Part shown: positions 22,490 to 30,953 of the stretch, piece by piece | How the letters are laid out: every line of letters begins with the position of its first letter | Position numbering within the stretch: position 1 is the stretch's first letter | NCBI RefSeq assembly: GCF_028649435.1 | Contig: NZ_JAQSIN010000002.1 | Source: Curvibacter microcysteis | Lineage (GTDB): Bacteria; Pseudomonadota; Gammaproteobacteria; Burkholderiales; Burkholderiaceae_C | DNA length: 64,000 nucleotides | Reading direction: 5' to 3' (one strand) | Position numbers and translations under genes: made by a program | The notes under the pieces: model-generated | Told to the model about the DNA's origin: nothing | The model's database searches: none | The model's input: the letters and a program-made list of their open reading frames with translations, nothing else

Positions 22490-24223
22490 ATGACACCGCC
22501 CCGCAAGAAGCCCGAAGAACTTCGCAGCCAGCAATGGTTTGGACGCCAGGACCGGGACGGCTTTGCCTACCGCAGCTGGGTCAAGGGCAAGGGCGTGCCG
22601 CATGACCAATTCGACGGCCGGCCGGTGATTGGCATCTGCAACACCTTCAGCGAACTGACCCCCTGCAACAGCCACTTCCGCACCCTGGCCGAGCAGGTGA
22701 AGATCGGGGTGTACGAAGCGGGTGGCTTTCCGCTGGAGTTCCCGGTCATGTCGCTGGGCGAGACCCTGTTGCGCCCCACCGCCATGCTGTACCGCAACCT
22801 GGCCTCCATGGATGTGGAGGAAAGCATCCGCGGCAACCCCATCGACGGCGTGGTGCTGCTCATGGGCTGCGACAAGACCACGCCCTCGCTGCTGATGGGC
22901 GCCTCCAGCGTGGACCTGCCCACCATCGGTGTCAGTGGCGGCCCCATGCTGAACGGCAAATGGCGCGGCCAGGAACTGGGCTCTGGCACCGGCGTGTGGA
23001 GCATGAGCGAGCAAGTGCGCGCTGGCACCCTCAAACTGGCTGACTTCTTTGAGGCCGAGAGCTGCATGCACCGCAGCCACGGCCACTGCATGACCATGGG
23101 CACGGCCAGCACCATGGCCAGCATGGTCGAGGCCCTGGGCATTGGCTTGCCCGGCAACGCGGCCTACCCGGCCGTGGACGGCCGGCGCAATGTGCTGGCC
23201 CGCAACGCAGGGCGGCGCATTGTCGAGATGGTGCACAGCGACCAGACCATTTCGCAGGTGCTGACCATGGAGGCGTTTGAGAACGCCATCCGCACCCTGG
23301 CTGCGATCGGCGGCTCGACCAATGCCGTGATCCACCTGATCGCCATCGCGGGACGCCTGGGCCTGAAACTCACCGTGGACGACTTTGAGCGCCTGGGCAG
23401 CGACCTGCCCTGCATCCTGAACCTGCAGCCCTCCGGCGAGCACCTGATGGAAGACTTCTGCTACGCCGGCGGTCTGCCCGTGGTGATGAAGGAAATCCAG
23501 CACCTGCTGCACCGCGACATCATCACCGTGAGCGGGCGCAGCGTGGGCGACAACATCGCTGACGCCCAAAACCACGACCCGCGCGTGATCAAGACCGTGG
23601 CTGAGCCCTTCAAAGAGAAGGCCGGCATCGCCATCCTGCGCGGCAACCTGGCCCCGCGCGGCGCCGTCATCAAGCCCAGCGCCGCCACCCCCGCGCTGAT
23701 GGTGCACACCGGCCGCGCTGTGGTGTTTGAGAACAGCGACGACTTCCACGCCCGCATTGACGACGAGAACCTCGACGTCGACGAACACTGCATCCTGGTG
23801 CTGAAAAACTGCGGCCCCAAGGGCTACCCCGGCATGGCTGAAGTGGGCAACATGCCGCTGCCGCCCAAGGTGCTGCGTAAAGGCATCACCGACATGGTGC
23901 GCATCAGCGACGCGCGCATGAGCGGCACGGCCTATGGCACGGTGGTGCTGCACACCACGCCCGAGGCTGCGGCGGGCGGCCCGCTGGCCATCGTGCAAAA
24001 CGGTGACCTGATCGAGCTCAATGTGCCCGAGCGCCGCCTGCAACTGCGGATCAGTGACGAGGAACTGCAGCGCCGTTTGAGCGGCTGGACCGCGCCGCCC
24101 CCGCCCCTGAACTCGGGCTACTGGAAGCTGTACGTCGACCATGTGTTGCAAGCCGATGAAGGGGTGGACCTGGATTTCCTGGTGGGCAAGCGCGGCTCCT
24201 TCGTGCCCAAGGACAACCACTGA
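22490..24223 (+). CDS. IlvD/Edd-family sugar-acid dehydratase (L-arabonate/galactonate type)
   Basis: This 577-residue iron-sulfur dehydratase removes water from an aldonate to give a 2-keto-3-deoxy sugar acid. Family landmarks are IGICNTFSELTPCNSHFR (first cluster Cys), LLMGCDKTTPSLLMGA (second Cys), HGHCMTMGTASTMAS (third) and the C-terminal ISDARMSGTAYGTVVLH. Its beginning (RSQQWFGRQDRDGFAYRSW) and ASMDVEESIRGNPIDGVV resemble L-arabonate dehydratases more than IlvD. Because KDGal kinase and KDPGal aldolase genes follow directly, the physiological substrate is more likely D-galactonate or a close aldonate (inference). GGAG precedes the ATG at a normal distance. Confidence 0.88.
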   Translation: MTPPRKKPEELRSQQWFGRQDRDGFAYRSWVKGKGVPHDQFDGRPVIGICNTFSELTPCNSHFRTLAEQVKIGVYEAGGFPLEFPVMSLGETLLRPTAMLYRNLASMDVEESIRGNPIDGVVLLMGCDKTTPSLLMGASSVDLPTIGVSGGPMLNGKWRGQELGSGTGVWSMSEQVRAGTLKLADFFEAESCMHRSHGHCMTMGTASTMASMVEALGIGLPGNAAYPAVDGRRNVLARNAGRRIVEMVHSDQTISQVLTMEAFENAIRTLAAIGGSTNAVIHLIAIAGRLGLKLTVDDFERLGSDLPCILNLQPSGEHLMEDFCYAGGLPVVMKEIQHLLHRDIITVSGRSVGDNIADAQNHDPRVIKTVAEPFKEKAGIAILRGNLAPRGAVIKPSAATPALMVHTGRAVVFENSDDFHARIDDENLDVDEHCILVLKNCGPKGYPGMAEVGNMPLPPKVLRKGITDMVRISDARMSGTAYGTVVLHTTPEAAAGGPLAIVQNGDLIELNVPERRLQLRISDEELQRRLSGWTAPPPPLNSGYWKLYVDHVLQADEGVDLDFLVGKRGSFVPKDNH

Positions 24224-24288
24224 GCGCCACCGACCCACCGGGCCGGACAGCCCCCTCCCATGAGGCCCTGTGGCCAGGACCCGCGACC

Positions 24289-25212
24289 ATGACCGATACC
24301 GCCACCGCCACGTCCCCCTTGATCGCGATCGACTGGGGCACCACGTCCCTGCGCGGGGCCTTGCTCGGCCCTGAAGGACAGGTGTTGGAAGAACGCCAAG
24401 CTGCCCAGGGCATTCTGCAAGTGCCCGCAGGCGGCTTTGCCACGGTGTTTGAACAGCACTTCGGCGACTGGGCACGCCGCCCTGGCAGCCTGACCCTGAT
24501 CAGTGGCATGGCCGGCAGCCGCCATGGCTGGCTGGAAGCCCCTTACTGCGCCTGCCCAGCGGGTTTTGCCCAACTGGCCCAAGGCCTGGCCTGGCTGCCT
24601 GGTTTGCCTTGGCGGGTGGGCATCGTGCCGGGGGTGAGCACCGGAGCCCAACAGGTGCCCGACGTGATGCGCGGGGAAGAGGTGCAGATCTTCGGCGCCT
24701 TGCAGCTGGCCAAGCTGCACAGCGCGACCTTGGTGCTGCCCGGCACGCACAGCAAATGGGCCACGGTGCAGGACGGCCAGATCACGGGCTTCAGCACCTG
24801 GATGACGGGTGAGGTCTACGCCCTGCTGAGCCAGCACTCCATCCTGGCGCGCAGCCTGCCCCCCGACGCGGTGTTTGACGAGTTGGCCTTCGAGCGCGGC
24901 GTGCAGCAGGCCCAACAAGGCCCCAGCCTGCTGCACACCGCCTTTGGCACCCGCACGCTGCAGCTGATGGGCCGCATGCCAGATGACGCGCTGGCCAGCT
25001 ACCTGTCCGGCCTGGTGATTGGCGAAGAACTGCGTGGCCAAGCCTTCAGCACGTCCGCCTCGGACACGCCCCTGTTGCTGATCGGATCCCCCAGCCTGAC
25101 CCAGCGCTACGCGCAGGCCCTGGCCCTGTTGGGTCGGAGCAGCCGGCGCTGGGGCTCGGAAGCCACCTGGGCCGGCCTGTGGGCGCTGTCGCGCCAATGG
25201 CCAAGCCCCTGA
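24289..25212 (+). CDS. dgoK: 2-dehydro-3-deoxygalactonokinase
   Basis: This 307-residue kinase phosphorylates 2-keto-3-deoxy-D-galactonate at O6, the second step of the De Ley-Doudoroff route. Seen are IAIDWGTTSLRGALL (phosphate-1 loop), LISGMAGSRHGW, VPGVST, DVMRGEEVQIFGAL and LPGTHSKWATVQDGQITGFSTWMTGEVYALL, all typical of DgoK. The Arg-Gly-Glu-Glu segment is the family's substrate signature. It lies 65 bases after the dehydratase and 41 bases before the aldolase gene in one plus-strand operon. Confidence 0.94.
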   Translation: MTDTATATSPLIAIDWGTTSLRGALLGPEGQVLEERQAAQGILQVPAGGFATVFEQHFGDWARRPGSLTLISGMAGSRHGWLEAPYCACPAGFAQLAQGLAWLPGLPWRVGIVPGVSTGAQQVPDVMRGEEVQIFGALQLAKLHSATLVLPGTHSKWATVQDGQITGFSTWMTGEVYALLSQHSILARSLPPDAVFDELAFERGVQQAQQGPSLLHTAFGTRTLQLMGRMPDDALASYLSGLVIGEELRGQAFSTSASDTPLLLIGSPSLTQRYAQALALLGRSSRRWGSEATWAGLWALSRQWPSP

Positions 25213-25253
25213 AGCCCTCTCCCTCGAACCCCTTGCCCCGACACCCCAAGACC

Positions 25254-25907
25254 ATGAGCTCCGCCCTCACCCAGCCCGCCACCCCACTCCAAGCCCAGCT
25301 CCAACGCCTGCCCCTGGTCGCCATCCTGCGCGGGCTGACACCGGCCGAAGCCCCGGCCATTGGCCAGGCCTTGACCAAGCACGGCTTTGGCCTGATCGAG
25401 GTGCCGCTCAACTCACCCCAGCCGCTGGACAGCATTGCCTTGCTGCGCGCGCAATGCCCCCAGGCCCTGGTGGGCGCCGGCACGGTGCTGAGCGTGCAGC
25501 AGGTGCGCGATCTTCACGCAGCCGGTGGCCAGCTGGTGGTGTCGCCCAACTTCGACCCTGCCGTGGTCGCGGAAGCGCTGCGCCTGGGCCTGGCCTGCCT
25601 GCCCGGCGTGGCGACGCCCAGCGAGGCCTTCGCCGCGTTGGCCGCAGGCGCCCATGGCTTGAAATTGTTCCCGGCGGAGATGCTGCCGCCCGCCGTGGTC
25701 AAGGCCCTGCGTGCGGTGCTCCCCAAGGAGATCCCGGTCCTGCCCGTGGGGGGCATCACGCCGGCCAACATGGCCGCCTACCGTGCGGCCGGGGCCAGCG
25801 GCTTTGGCATTGGTTCGGCGCTGTACGCGCCCGGCAAATCAGCCCAGGCGGTGGGCGATGCCGCCCAGGCCTTTGCCAGTGCCTGGGCTGGTAGCATGAC
25901 CGCATGA
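25254..25907 (+). CDS. dgoA: 2-dehydro-3-deoxy-6-phosphogalactonate aldolase
   Basis: This 217-residue class I aldolase splits KDPGal into pyruvate and glyceraldehyde 3-phosphate. Catalytic Glu49 (GLIEVPLNSP) and Schiff-base Lys137 (HGLKLFPAE) are present, and VAILRGLTP and the PLNSPQPLDSI signature separate it from Eda. The start MSSALTQ is chosen because an earlier in-frame start would overlap dgoK. The stop overlaps the ATG of the SDR gene by four bases. A second, clearly different aldolase (eda) lies 3 kb away. Confidence 0.93.
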   Translation: MSSALTQPATPLQAQLQRLPLVAILRGLTPAEAPAIGQALTKHGFGLIEVPLNSPQPLDSIALLRAQCPQALVGAGTVLSVQQVRDLHAAGGQLVVSPNFDPAVVAEALRLGLACLPGVATPSEAFAALAAGAHGLKLFPAEMLPPAVVKALRAVLPKEIPVLPVGGITPANMAAYRAAGASGFGIGSALYAPGKSAQAVGDAAQAFASAWAGSMTA

Positions 25908-26716
25908 CATCTGCCCCCTCCCCCATTTCGTTCGGCCTGCAAGGCCGCGTGGCCATCGTCACCGGTGGCTCCCAAGGCATTGGCGAAGCCTGTGTGCGCC
26001 GCTTTGTGCGTGAAAACGCCCAGGTCGTGATCGCCGACGTGGCCGACGCCCGAGGCCAGGCCCTGGCGGCCGAAACCGGTGCCCTGTACGTGCACTGCGA
26101 CGTGGGCGACAAGGCCCAGGTTGACGCCCTGGTGGCCCAGACCGTGCAGGCCTTTGGCCGCATCGACATCCTGGTCAACAACGCGGGCATCTTCAAGGCC
26201 GCGGATTTTCTGGAAGTCAGCGAAGCGGACTTCGATGCCGTGCTGCGCGTCAACCTCAAGGGCGCCTTCCTGGTCGGCCAGGCCGTGGCCCGTGAGATGG
26301 TGCGCGCCGCAGCCGATCAGCCAGAGAACAGCGGCCGCAGCCGGGGTGCCATCGTCAACATGAGTTCGGTCAACGGCGTGCTGACCATTCCCACCATTGC
26401 CAGCTACAACGTCAGCAAGGGCGGCATCAACCAGCTGACCCGGGTGATGGCCCTGGCCCTGGCCGACCATGGCATCCGCGTCAACGCGGTGGCCCCAGGC
26501 ACGATCGCCACCGAACTCGCCGCCCAGGCGGTGTTGACCAGCGAAGAGTCGCGCCAGCGCATCATGAGCCGCACGCCCATGAAGCGCCTGGGCACGCCCG
26601 AAGAAATGGCCGATGTGGTGGCCTGGCTGGCCAGCGACGCGTCCAGCTACGTGACGGGTGAGATCGTGGTGGCCGACGGCGGTCGCATGACGCTCAATTA
26701 CACCGTGTCCACCTGA
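25904..26716 (+). CDS. Short-chain dehydrogenase, probable sugar 1-dehydrogenase
   Basis: This 270-residue classical SDR has the GGSQGIGE cofactor loop (21-28), NNAG (92-95), catalytic Ser154/155 in VNMSS, and Tyr168 and Lys172 in YNVSK. An Asp at the end of strand 2 (VVIADVADA) favours NAD+. It is translationally coupled to the KDPGal aldolase gene, so oxidation of D-galactose (or another aldose) to its lactone is a sensible role. That would make the operon start at the free sugar (inference). No lactonase gene is seen in the window. Confidence 0.85.
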   Translation: MTSAPSPISFGLQGRVAIVTGGSQGIGEACVRRFVRENAQVVIADVADARGQALAAETGALYVHCDVGDKAQVDALVAQTVQAFGRIDILVNNAGIFKAADFLEVSEADFDAVLRVNLKGAFLVGQAVAREMVRAAADQPENSGRSRGAIVNMSSVNGVLTIPTIASYNVSKGGINQLTRVMALALADHGIRVNAVAPGTIATELAAQAVLTSEESRQRIMSRTPMKRLGTPEEMADVVAWLASDASSYVTGEIVVADGGRMTLNYTVST

Positions 26717-26759
26717 GCGAAGGCCGCCAAGTCAGGCGGTCTTGGCGCCCCCGCCAGGC

Positions 26760-27272
26760 TCAGGCAGGCGCCACATCCTGGCTCGCCACGCCCTCGTCCG
26801 AACCGCTGGCTTCGGCCTCGAACTTGAGCATGCTGTCGTCAATCAAGGCATGCAAGGCCAGCACCGTGGATTCGCCCAGCAAGGCATTCAAGCCCAATTG
26901 GGCTTTGCGCCAGCGCCGCTGCGCCTCCTGGCGCTTGGCATGGCCCGCCTCGGTGATGTGCACCAGGCGGCTGCGCCCGTTTTGGCCAGGCCCCAGCAAG
27001 ACCCAGCCGGCATCCACCAAGGGCCGCAGGTTGCGCGTCAACGTGGACGCGTCCATGGCCATGGTGCGCGCCAGGTCCGAGGGCTGGATGGGACCGAGCC
27101 GGTCCACACAACTCAGCAGCGAGTACTGCGTGGTTTTCAAACCCGCCTGGCTCAGCTCCGCGTCGTAATGCTGGGCCACCTGGCGCATCAAGCGACGCAG
27201 CTTGAAGTTGGTGCAGCCTTGCGGCTTGGCTGTCGCCGGTTGGACATCAGAACGGGGGGCTGTGCTGGTCAT
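26760..27272 (-). CDS. MarR-family transcriptional regulator
   Basis: This regulator of about 170 residues has the MarR winged helix (LKTTQYSLLSCVDRLGPIQPSDLARTMAMDASTLTRNLRPLVDAGWVLLGPGQNGRSRLVHITEAG). A conserved-type cysteine near the N-terminus (QGCTNFKLRRLMRQV) could make it redox- or electrophile-responsive, as in some MarR relatives (inference). ATG 27272 is used; the codon before it is a GTG. It is divergent from a thioesterase gene across about 50 bases that contain a palindrome likely to be its operator. Confidence 0.9.
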   Translation of the reverse strand: MTSTAPRSDVQPATAKPQGCTNFKLRRLMRQVAQHYDAELSQAGLKTTQYSLLSCVDRLGPIQPSDLARTMAMDASTLTRNLRPLVDAGWVLLGPGQNGRSRLVHITEAGHAKRQEAQRRWRKAQLGLNALLGESTVLALHALIDDSMLKFEAEASGSDEGVASQDVAPA

Positions 27273-27278
27273 CACTCA

Positions 27279-27292
27279 ATTGTAGCTGCAAT
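27279..27292. promoter_or_regulatory. Palindromic MarR-type operator
   Basis: ATTGTAGCTGCAAT is a 14-bp palindrome with a single mismatched pair, lying between the divergent marR-type and thioesterase genes and only seven bases from the marR-type ATG. Its size and position fit a MarR dimer site controlling both genes. Confidence 0.65.
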
Positions 27293-27321
27293 AATTGCCC
27301 ACACATTCATCAAGCAACGCC

Positions 27322-27900
27322 ATGACCCAGACCACCACAACCCCCTCCCCCAACGCGGCCCCCCGTGCCTCTGACCTGGAGCGCTGGCTGGCCGAAGAAG
27401 CCGCCGTCCGTGAACGCCTGGACCAAGGCGTCGGTCCCGGTGTGGCCACCCGCGCGCAAATTGGCCAGAAAAACGGCCTGGAGATGATGCAGGCCATGCT
27501 GCGCGGCGAACTGCCCTACGCGCCCATCGCCCAAACGCTGGACTTTTCGCTGATCGACATTGGTGAGGGCCTGGCCGTGTTCCAGGGTCGGCCCGGCCCG
27601 CAGCACTTCAACCCCATGGGCACGGTGCATGGCGGCTGGTTCGCCACCTTGCTGGATTCGGCCCTGGGCTGCGCCATCCACACCCGCATGTTGCCGGGCC
27701 GGGGCTACACCACGGCCGAGCTGGGCATCAACCTGGTCAAGGCCATCACACCCAAGGTGCAGCGGGTGCGCGCCATCGGCCAGGTCATCCACTGCGGGCG
27801 CCAACTGGCCACGGCCGAGGCGCGCCTGGTGGGCCCCGACGGCACGCTGTACGCCCATGCCACCACGACTTGCCTGGTGTTTGACCTGCCCGCCGGTTGA
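27322..27900 (+). CDS. PaaI-family hotdog thioesterase
   Basis: This protein of 192 residues has a hotdog fold and hydrolyses acyl- or aryl-CoA thioesters. The motif FNPMGTVHGGWFATLLDSALGCAIHT is the PaaI/YbaW-like active-site helix with the conserved His-Gly-Gly and Asp. GYTTAELGINLVKAITPKVQRVRAIGQVIHCGRQLATAEARLV follows as in the family. ATG 27322 (MTQTTTTP) is chosen over one nine codons upstream, which lies inside the operator region. Control by the divergent MarR protein suggests a role in aromatic or toxic acyl-CoA removal. Confidence 0.88.
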   Translation: MTQTTTTPSPNAAPRASDLERWLAEEAAVRERLDQGVGPGVATRAQIGQKNGLEMMQAMLRGELPYAPIAQTLDFSLIDIGEGLAVFQGRPGPQHFNPMGTVHGGWFATLLDSALGCAIHTRMLPGRGYTTAELGINLVKAITPKVQRVRAIGQVIHCGRQLATAEARLVGPDGTLYAHATTTCLVFDLPAG

Positions 27901-27957
27901 CCTGCGCCCCAAGCCGCAAAATAGCGTTTTTGATTTTTGACACCCCACGGACACGAC

Positions 27958-28368
27958 ATGCAGCTTTTGCACACCATGCTTCGCGTTGGCAACCTTCAAC
28001 GCTCCATCGACTTCTACACCCAGGTGCTGGGCATGCAACTGCTGCGCACCTCGGAGAACCCCGAGTACAAGTACTCGCTGGCCTTTTTGGGCTACGGCAA
28101 GAACCCCGAGCACGCCGAGTTGGAGCTGACCTACAACTGGGGGGTGGAGAGTTACGAACTGGGTACCGCCTACGGCCACATCGCCTTGGGCGTGCCCGAC
28201 GCCGCTGCGGCCTGCGCCAAGATCAAGGCCGCCGGTGGCAACGTGACCCGCGAAGCCGGCCCGGTCAAGGGCGGCAGCACGGTCATCGCTTTCGTCACGG
28301 ACCCCGATGGCTACAAGATTGAGCTGATCCAGCGCGCTGAACACGAAGAAGGCAAAGGCCTGCGCTGA
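27958..28368 (+). CDS. gloA: Lactoylglutathione lyase (glyoxalase I)
   Basis: This 136-residue enzyme converts the methylglyoxal-glutathione hemithioacetal to S-lactoylglutathione. The four metal ligands known for the bacterial Ni-type enzyme are at His5, Glu56, His74 and Glu122, with MQLLHTMLRVGNLQRSIDFYTQVLGM at the start. It is 57 bases downstream of the thioesterase gene and followed by a strong hairpin terminator. Methylglyoxal detoxification next to two triose-phosphate-yielding pathways is metabolically sensible. Confidence 0.96.
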   Translation: MQLLHTMLRVGNLQRSIDFYTQVLGMQLLRTSENPEYKYSLAFLGYGKNPEHAELELTYNWGVESYELGTAYGHIALGVPDAAAACAKIKAAGGNVTREAGPVKGGSTVIAFVTDPDGYKIELIQRAEHEEGKGLR

Positions 28369-28401
28369 TTCAGCGCCAGCGGCCCACCCAGCCCGCCATG
28401 A

Positions 28402-28436
28402 AAAACCCGCCCCAGGCCAAGCCCGGGGCGGGTTTT
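28402..28436. terminator. Bidirectional intrinsic terminator between gloA and eda
   Basis: AAAACCCGCCCC (28402-28413) pairs perfectly with GGGGCGGGTTTT (28425-28436), loop of 11. It is followed by TTTTTT on the plus strand and preceded by an A run, giving a U tract in both directions between two converging genes. Confidence 0.9.
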
Positions 28437-28479
28437 TTGTGCGGGTCGCCACCGCCCTCGGCGGGGCCAAAGCGCGGAT

Positions 28480-29133
28480 TCAGGCGCGCTTCAACTGGCT
28501 GGCTTCACGCGCCAGCGCTTCGATGCGGGCCCAGTCACCTGCGGCCACGGCATCGGCGGGGGTCAGCCAGGAGCCGCCCACGCAAGCCACATTGGGCAAG
28601 GCCAGGAAGTCCGCCGCATTGCCTGGGCTGACGCCGCCCGTGGGGCAGAAGCGGATGTCACCAAACGGGCCATGCCAGGCCTTGAGCATGGCGGTGCCGC
28701 CCGCTTGCAGGGCCGGGAAAAACTTCAACTCGCTCAGGCCGTCTTCCATCGCGGCCATGATTTCGCTGCCAGTGGCCACGCCGGGCAGCAAAGGCAGCTT
28801 CAAGTCACGGCAGGCCTGGCCCAAGGCGGCGGTGTAGCCCGGGCTGACACCAAAGCGGGCACCGGCGTTCAGGGCCGACTGGGCGTCGGCGGCACTGCGC
28901 AGCGTGCCGGCGCCGGCCACGGCATCGGGCACCTCGCGGGCGATCGCCTCGATGCAGGCCAGGGCCTGGGGCGTGCGCAGCGTCACTTCCAGCATGCGGA
29001 TGCCGCCCGCCACCAGGGCGCGGGCCAAAGGCACGGCATGGGCCACATCGTGCAGCACGATGACGGGAATCACAGGCGCGTCCAGCATCACATCGATGGC
29101 ACGCAAAACGGTGGGCAGGGGTTTCACAGCCAT
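28480..29133 (-). CDS. eda: 2-dehydro-3-deoxyphosphogluconate (KDPG/KHG) aldolase
   Basis: This 217-residue class I aldolase is the last step of the Entner-Doudoroff pathway, cleaving KDPG to pyruvate and glyceraldehyde 3-phosphate. Glu49 (MLEVTLRTP) and Schiff-base Lys137 (LKFFPA) are in place, with VIPVIVLHD and the FCPTGGVSPGNA phosphate-binding region. Its start overlaps the end of edd by ten bases, so the two enzymes are made from one coupled message. Confidence 0.95.
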   Translation of the reverse strand: MAVKPLPTVLRAIDVMLDAPVIPVIVLHDVAHAVPLARALVAGGIRMLEVTLRTPQALACIEAIAREVPDAVAGAGTLRSAADAQSALNAGARFGVSPGYTAALGQACRDLKLPLLPGVATGSEIMAAMEDGLSELKFFPALQAGGTAMLKAWHGPFGDIRFCPTGGVSPGNAADFLALPNVACVGGSWLTPADAVAAGDWARIEALAREASQLKRA

Positions 29134-30947
29134 GTGCAGGCTCCTTCTTCAGCGGTCAGGGCATGGCGACGCATGCCGGTAAACAGTTCGCGGCCGCAGC
29201 CTGCCGCGTTGGCGGCCTGCAGCTCGGGGGACATCTGGGCCAGCGGGCGCGCGGCCCACTCGGCGGCGTCGACCAGCACCTCCAGGGTGCCAGCCACGGC
29301 GTCGATGCGCACGATATCACCGTCTTGCACCTTGGCCAGCGGGCCACCCGCCAGGGCTTCGGGCGAGACGTGGATGGCCGCGGGCACCTTGCCCGAAGCA
29401 CCACTCATGCGGCCATCGGTCACCAAGGCCACCTTGTAGCCCTTGCCCTGCAGCACGGCCAGGGGCGGGGTGAGCTTGTGCAGCTCGGGCATGCCATTGG
29501 CGCGCGGACCTTGCCAGCGCACGATGCACACCACGTCGCGGTCCAGCTCGCCGGCCTTGAAGGCGGTTTGCAAGCCTTCCTGCGAGTCAAACACCCGGGC
29601 CGGCGCCTGCACCACATGGCGGTCTTCAGGCACGGCCGAGACCTTGATGACGCTGCGGCCCAGCGGCCCTTGCAGCAGCTTGAGGCCCCCCGTGGCACTG
29701 AAGGGCTGGCTGGCCGGTCGTACCACGTTGAGGTCGCCGCTCTCGCCGCTGTCTTGCCAGCTCAGGGTGGTGCCGTCGGCGGCAGCCACCGGGATGCGGG
29801 TGTACTCGCGCAAGCCGGCGCTGCGCACGGTCAGCACGTCTTCATGCATCAGCCCCGCATCCAGCAGCTCGCGGATCACAAAGCCCGGGCCGCCTGCGGC
29901 CTGGAACTGGTTCACATCGGCGCTGCCGTTGGGGTAGACACGGGTCAGCAGGGGCACCACATCGGACAGGGCCGAAAAATCATCCCAGTCGATCACGATG
30001 CCAGCGGCACGGGCCACGGCCACCCAATGGATCAGGTGGTTGGTTGAACCCCCGGTGGCCAGCAAGGCCACCATGGCGTTGACGATGCAGCGCTCATCCA
30101 CCACCTGACCAATGGGGGCGTAGCGGCGCGCGCGGGTGATGTCCAGCACGGTGCGCGTGGCTTCACGGGTGAGCTCCGCGCGCAAGGCCTGGCCCGGGTT
30201 GACGAAGGCCGTGCCGGGCACATGCAGGCCCATGGCTTCGAGCAGCATCTGGTTGCTGTTGGCCGTGCCGTAAAAAGTGCAGGTGCCTTCGCCATGGTAG
30301 GCCTTGATCTCGGCCTCCAGCAAGGCATCACGCCCGACCAGGCCCTGGGCCGCCTGTTCGCGCACCTTGGCCTTGTCGCCATTGGACAGGCCCGAAGTCA
30401 TGGGGCCGGCCGGCACAAACACCGTGGGCAGGTGGCCGAACTGCAGCGCACCAATCAGCAGGCCCGGCACGATCTTGTCGCACACGCCCAGCATCAAGGT
30501 GGCGTCGAACATGTCATGGCTCAGGGCCACGGCCGTGGCCATGGCGATCACATCGCGGCTGAACAGGCTCAGCTCCATGCCCTCGGTGCCCTGGGTCACG
30601 CCATCGCACATGGCGGGCACGCCCCCCGCCACCTGGGCCGTGGCGCCCAGGCGGCGCGCTTCGGTCTTGATCAGGTCGGGGTAGTGCTGGAACGGCGCGT
30701 GGGCCGACAGCATGTCGTTGTAGGCGGTGACGATGCCGATGTTGGGCGCCTTCTCGGCCACGATGCGGAAGCGGTCGTCGCTGGGCACGCCCGCAAAGGC
30801 GTGAGCCACGTTGGCGCAGCCCATGCGGTCCGGGCCCCGGGTGCGGCGGGCCGCTTGATCGATTTGCTGAAGGTAAGCGCTGCGGGTGGGGCCGCTGCGT
30901 TCGCGAATGCGGCGGGTCACCGCGTCAACCGTGGGGTGGAGTGTCAT
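29124..30947 (-). CDS. edd: Phosphogluconate dehydratase
   Basis: This 607-residue iron-sulfur enzyme converts 6-phosphogluconate to KDPG. Typical Edd features are MGCANVAHAFAGVPSDD, AYNDMLSAHAPFQHYPDLIK, PAMCDGVTQGTEGMELSLFSRDVIAMATAVALSHDMFDATLMLGVCDKIVPGLLIGAL, GTANSNQMLLEAMGLHVPG and TDGRMSGASGKVPAAIHVSPEA. The start MTLHPTVDAVTRRIRERS matches the family. A HexR-type box begins seven bases upstream of the ATG, with no obvious Shine-Dalgarno between them. Confidence 0.97.
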   Translation of the reverse strand: MTLHPTVDAVTRRIRERSGPTRSAYLQQIDQAARRTRGPDRMGCANVAHAFAGVPSDDRFRIVAEKAPNIGIVTAYNDMLSAHAPFQHYPDLIKTEARRLGATAQVAGGVPAMCDGVTQGTEGMELSLFSRDVIAMATAVALSHDMFDATLMLGVCDKIVPGLLIGALQFGHLPTVFVPAGPMTSGLSNGDKAKVREQAAQGLVGRDALLEAEIKAYHGEGTCTFYGTANSNQMLLEAMGLHVPGTAFVNPGQALRAELTREATRTVLDITRARRYAPIGQVVDERCIVNAMVALLATGGSTNHLIHWVAVARAAGIVIDWDDFSALSDVVPLLTRVYPNGSADVNQFQAAGGPGFVIRELLDAGLMHEDVLTVRSAGLREYTRIPVAAADGTTLSWQDSGESGDLNVVRPASQPFSATGGLKLLQGPLGRSVIKVSAVPEDRHVVQAPARVFDSQEGLQTAFKAGELDRDVVCIVRWQGPRANGMPELHKLTPPLAVLQGKGYKVALVTDGRMSGASGKVPAAIHVSPEALAGGPLAKVQDGDIVRIDAVAGTLEVLVDAAEWAARPLAQMSPELQAANAAGCGRELFTGMRRHALTAEEGACTWL

Positions 30948-30953
30948 GTGGTA

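Noticed and set aside
22316..24475. Continuous open frame on the minus strand extending the Bug protein by about 700 residues
   Set aside because: It lies opposite the dehydratase and part of dgoK, has His/Gln/Ala-rich shadow composition, and a good ribosome site supports the internal ATG 22315.
26724..26746. CCGCC/GGCGG and GCCAAG/CTTGGC stems between the SDR and MarR stops
   Set aside because: The alternative short stems compete, and no U tract follows on either strand, so a terminator call is not supported.
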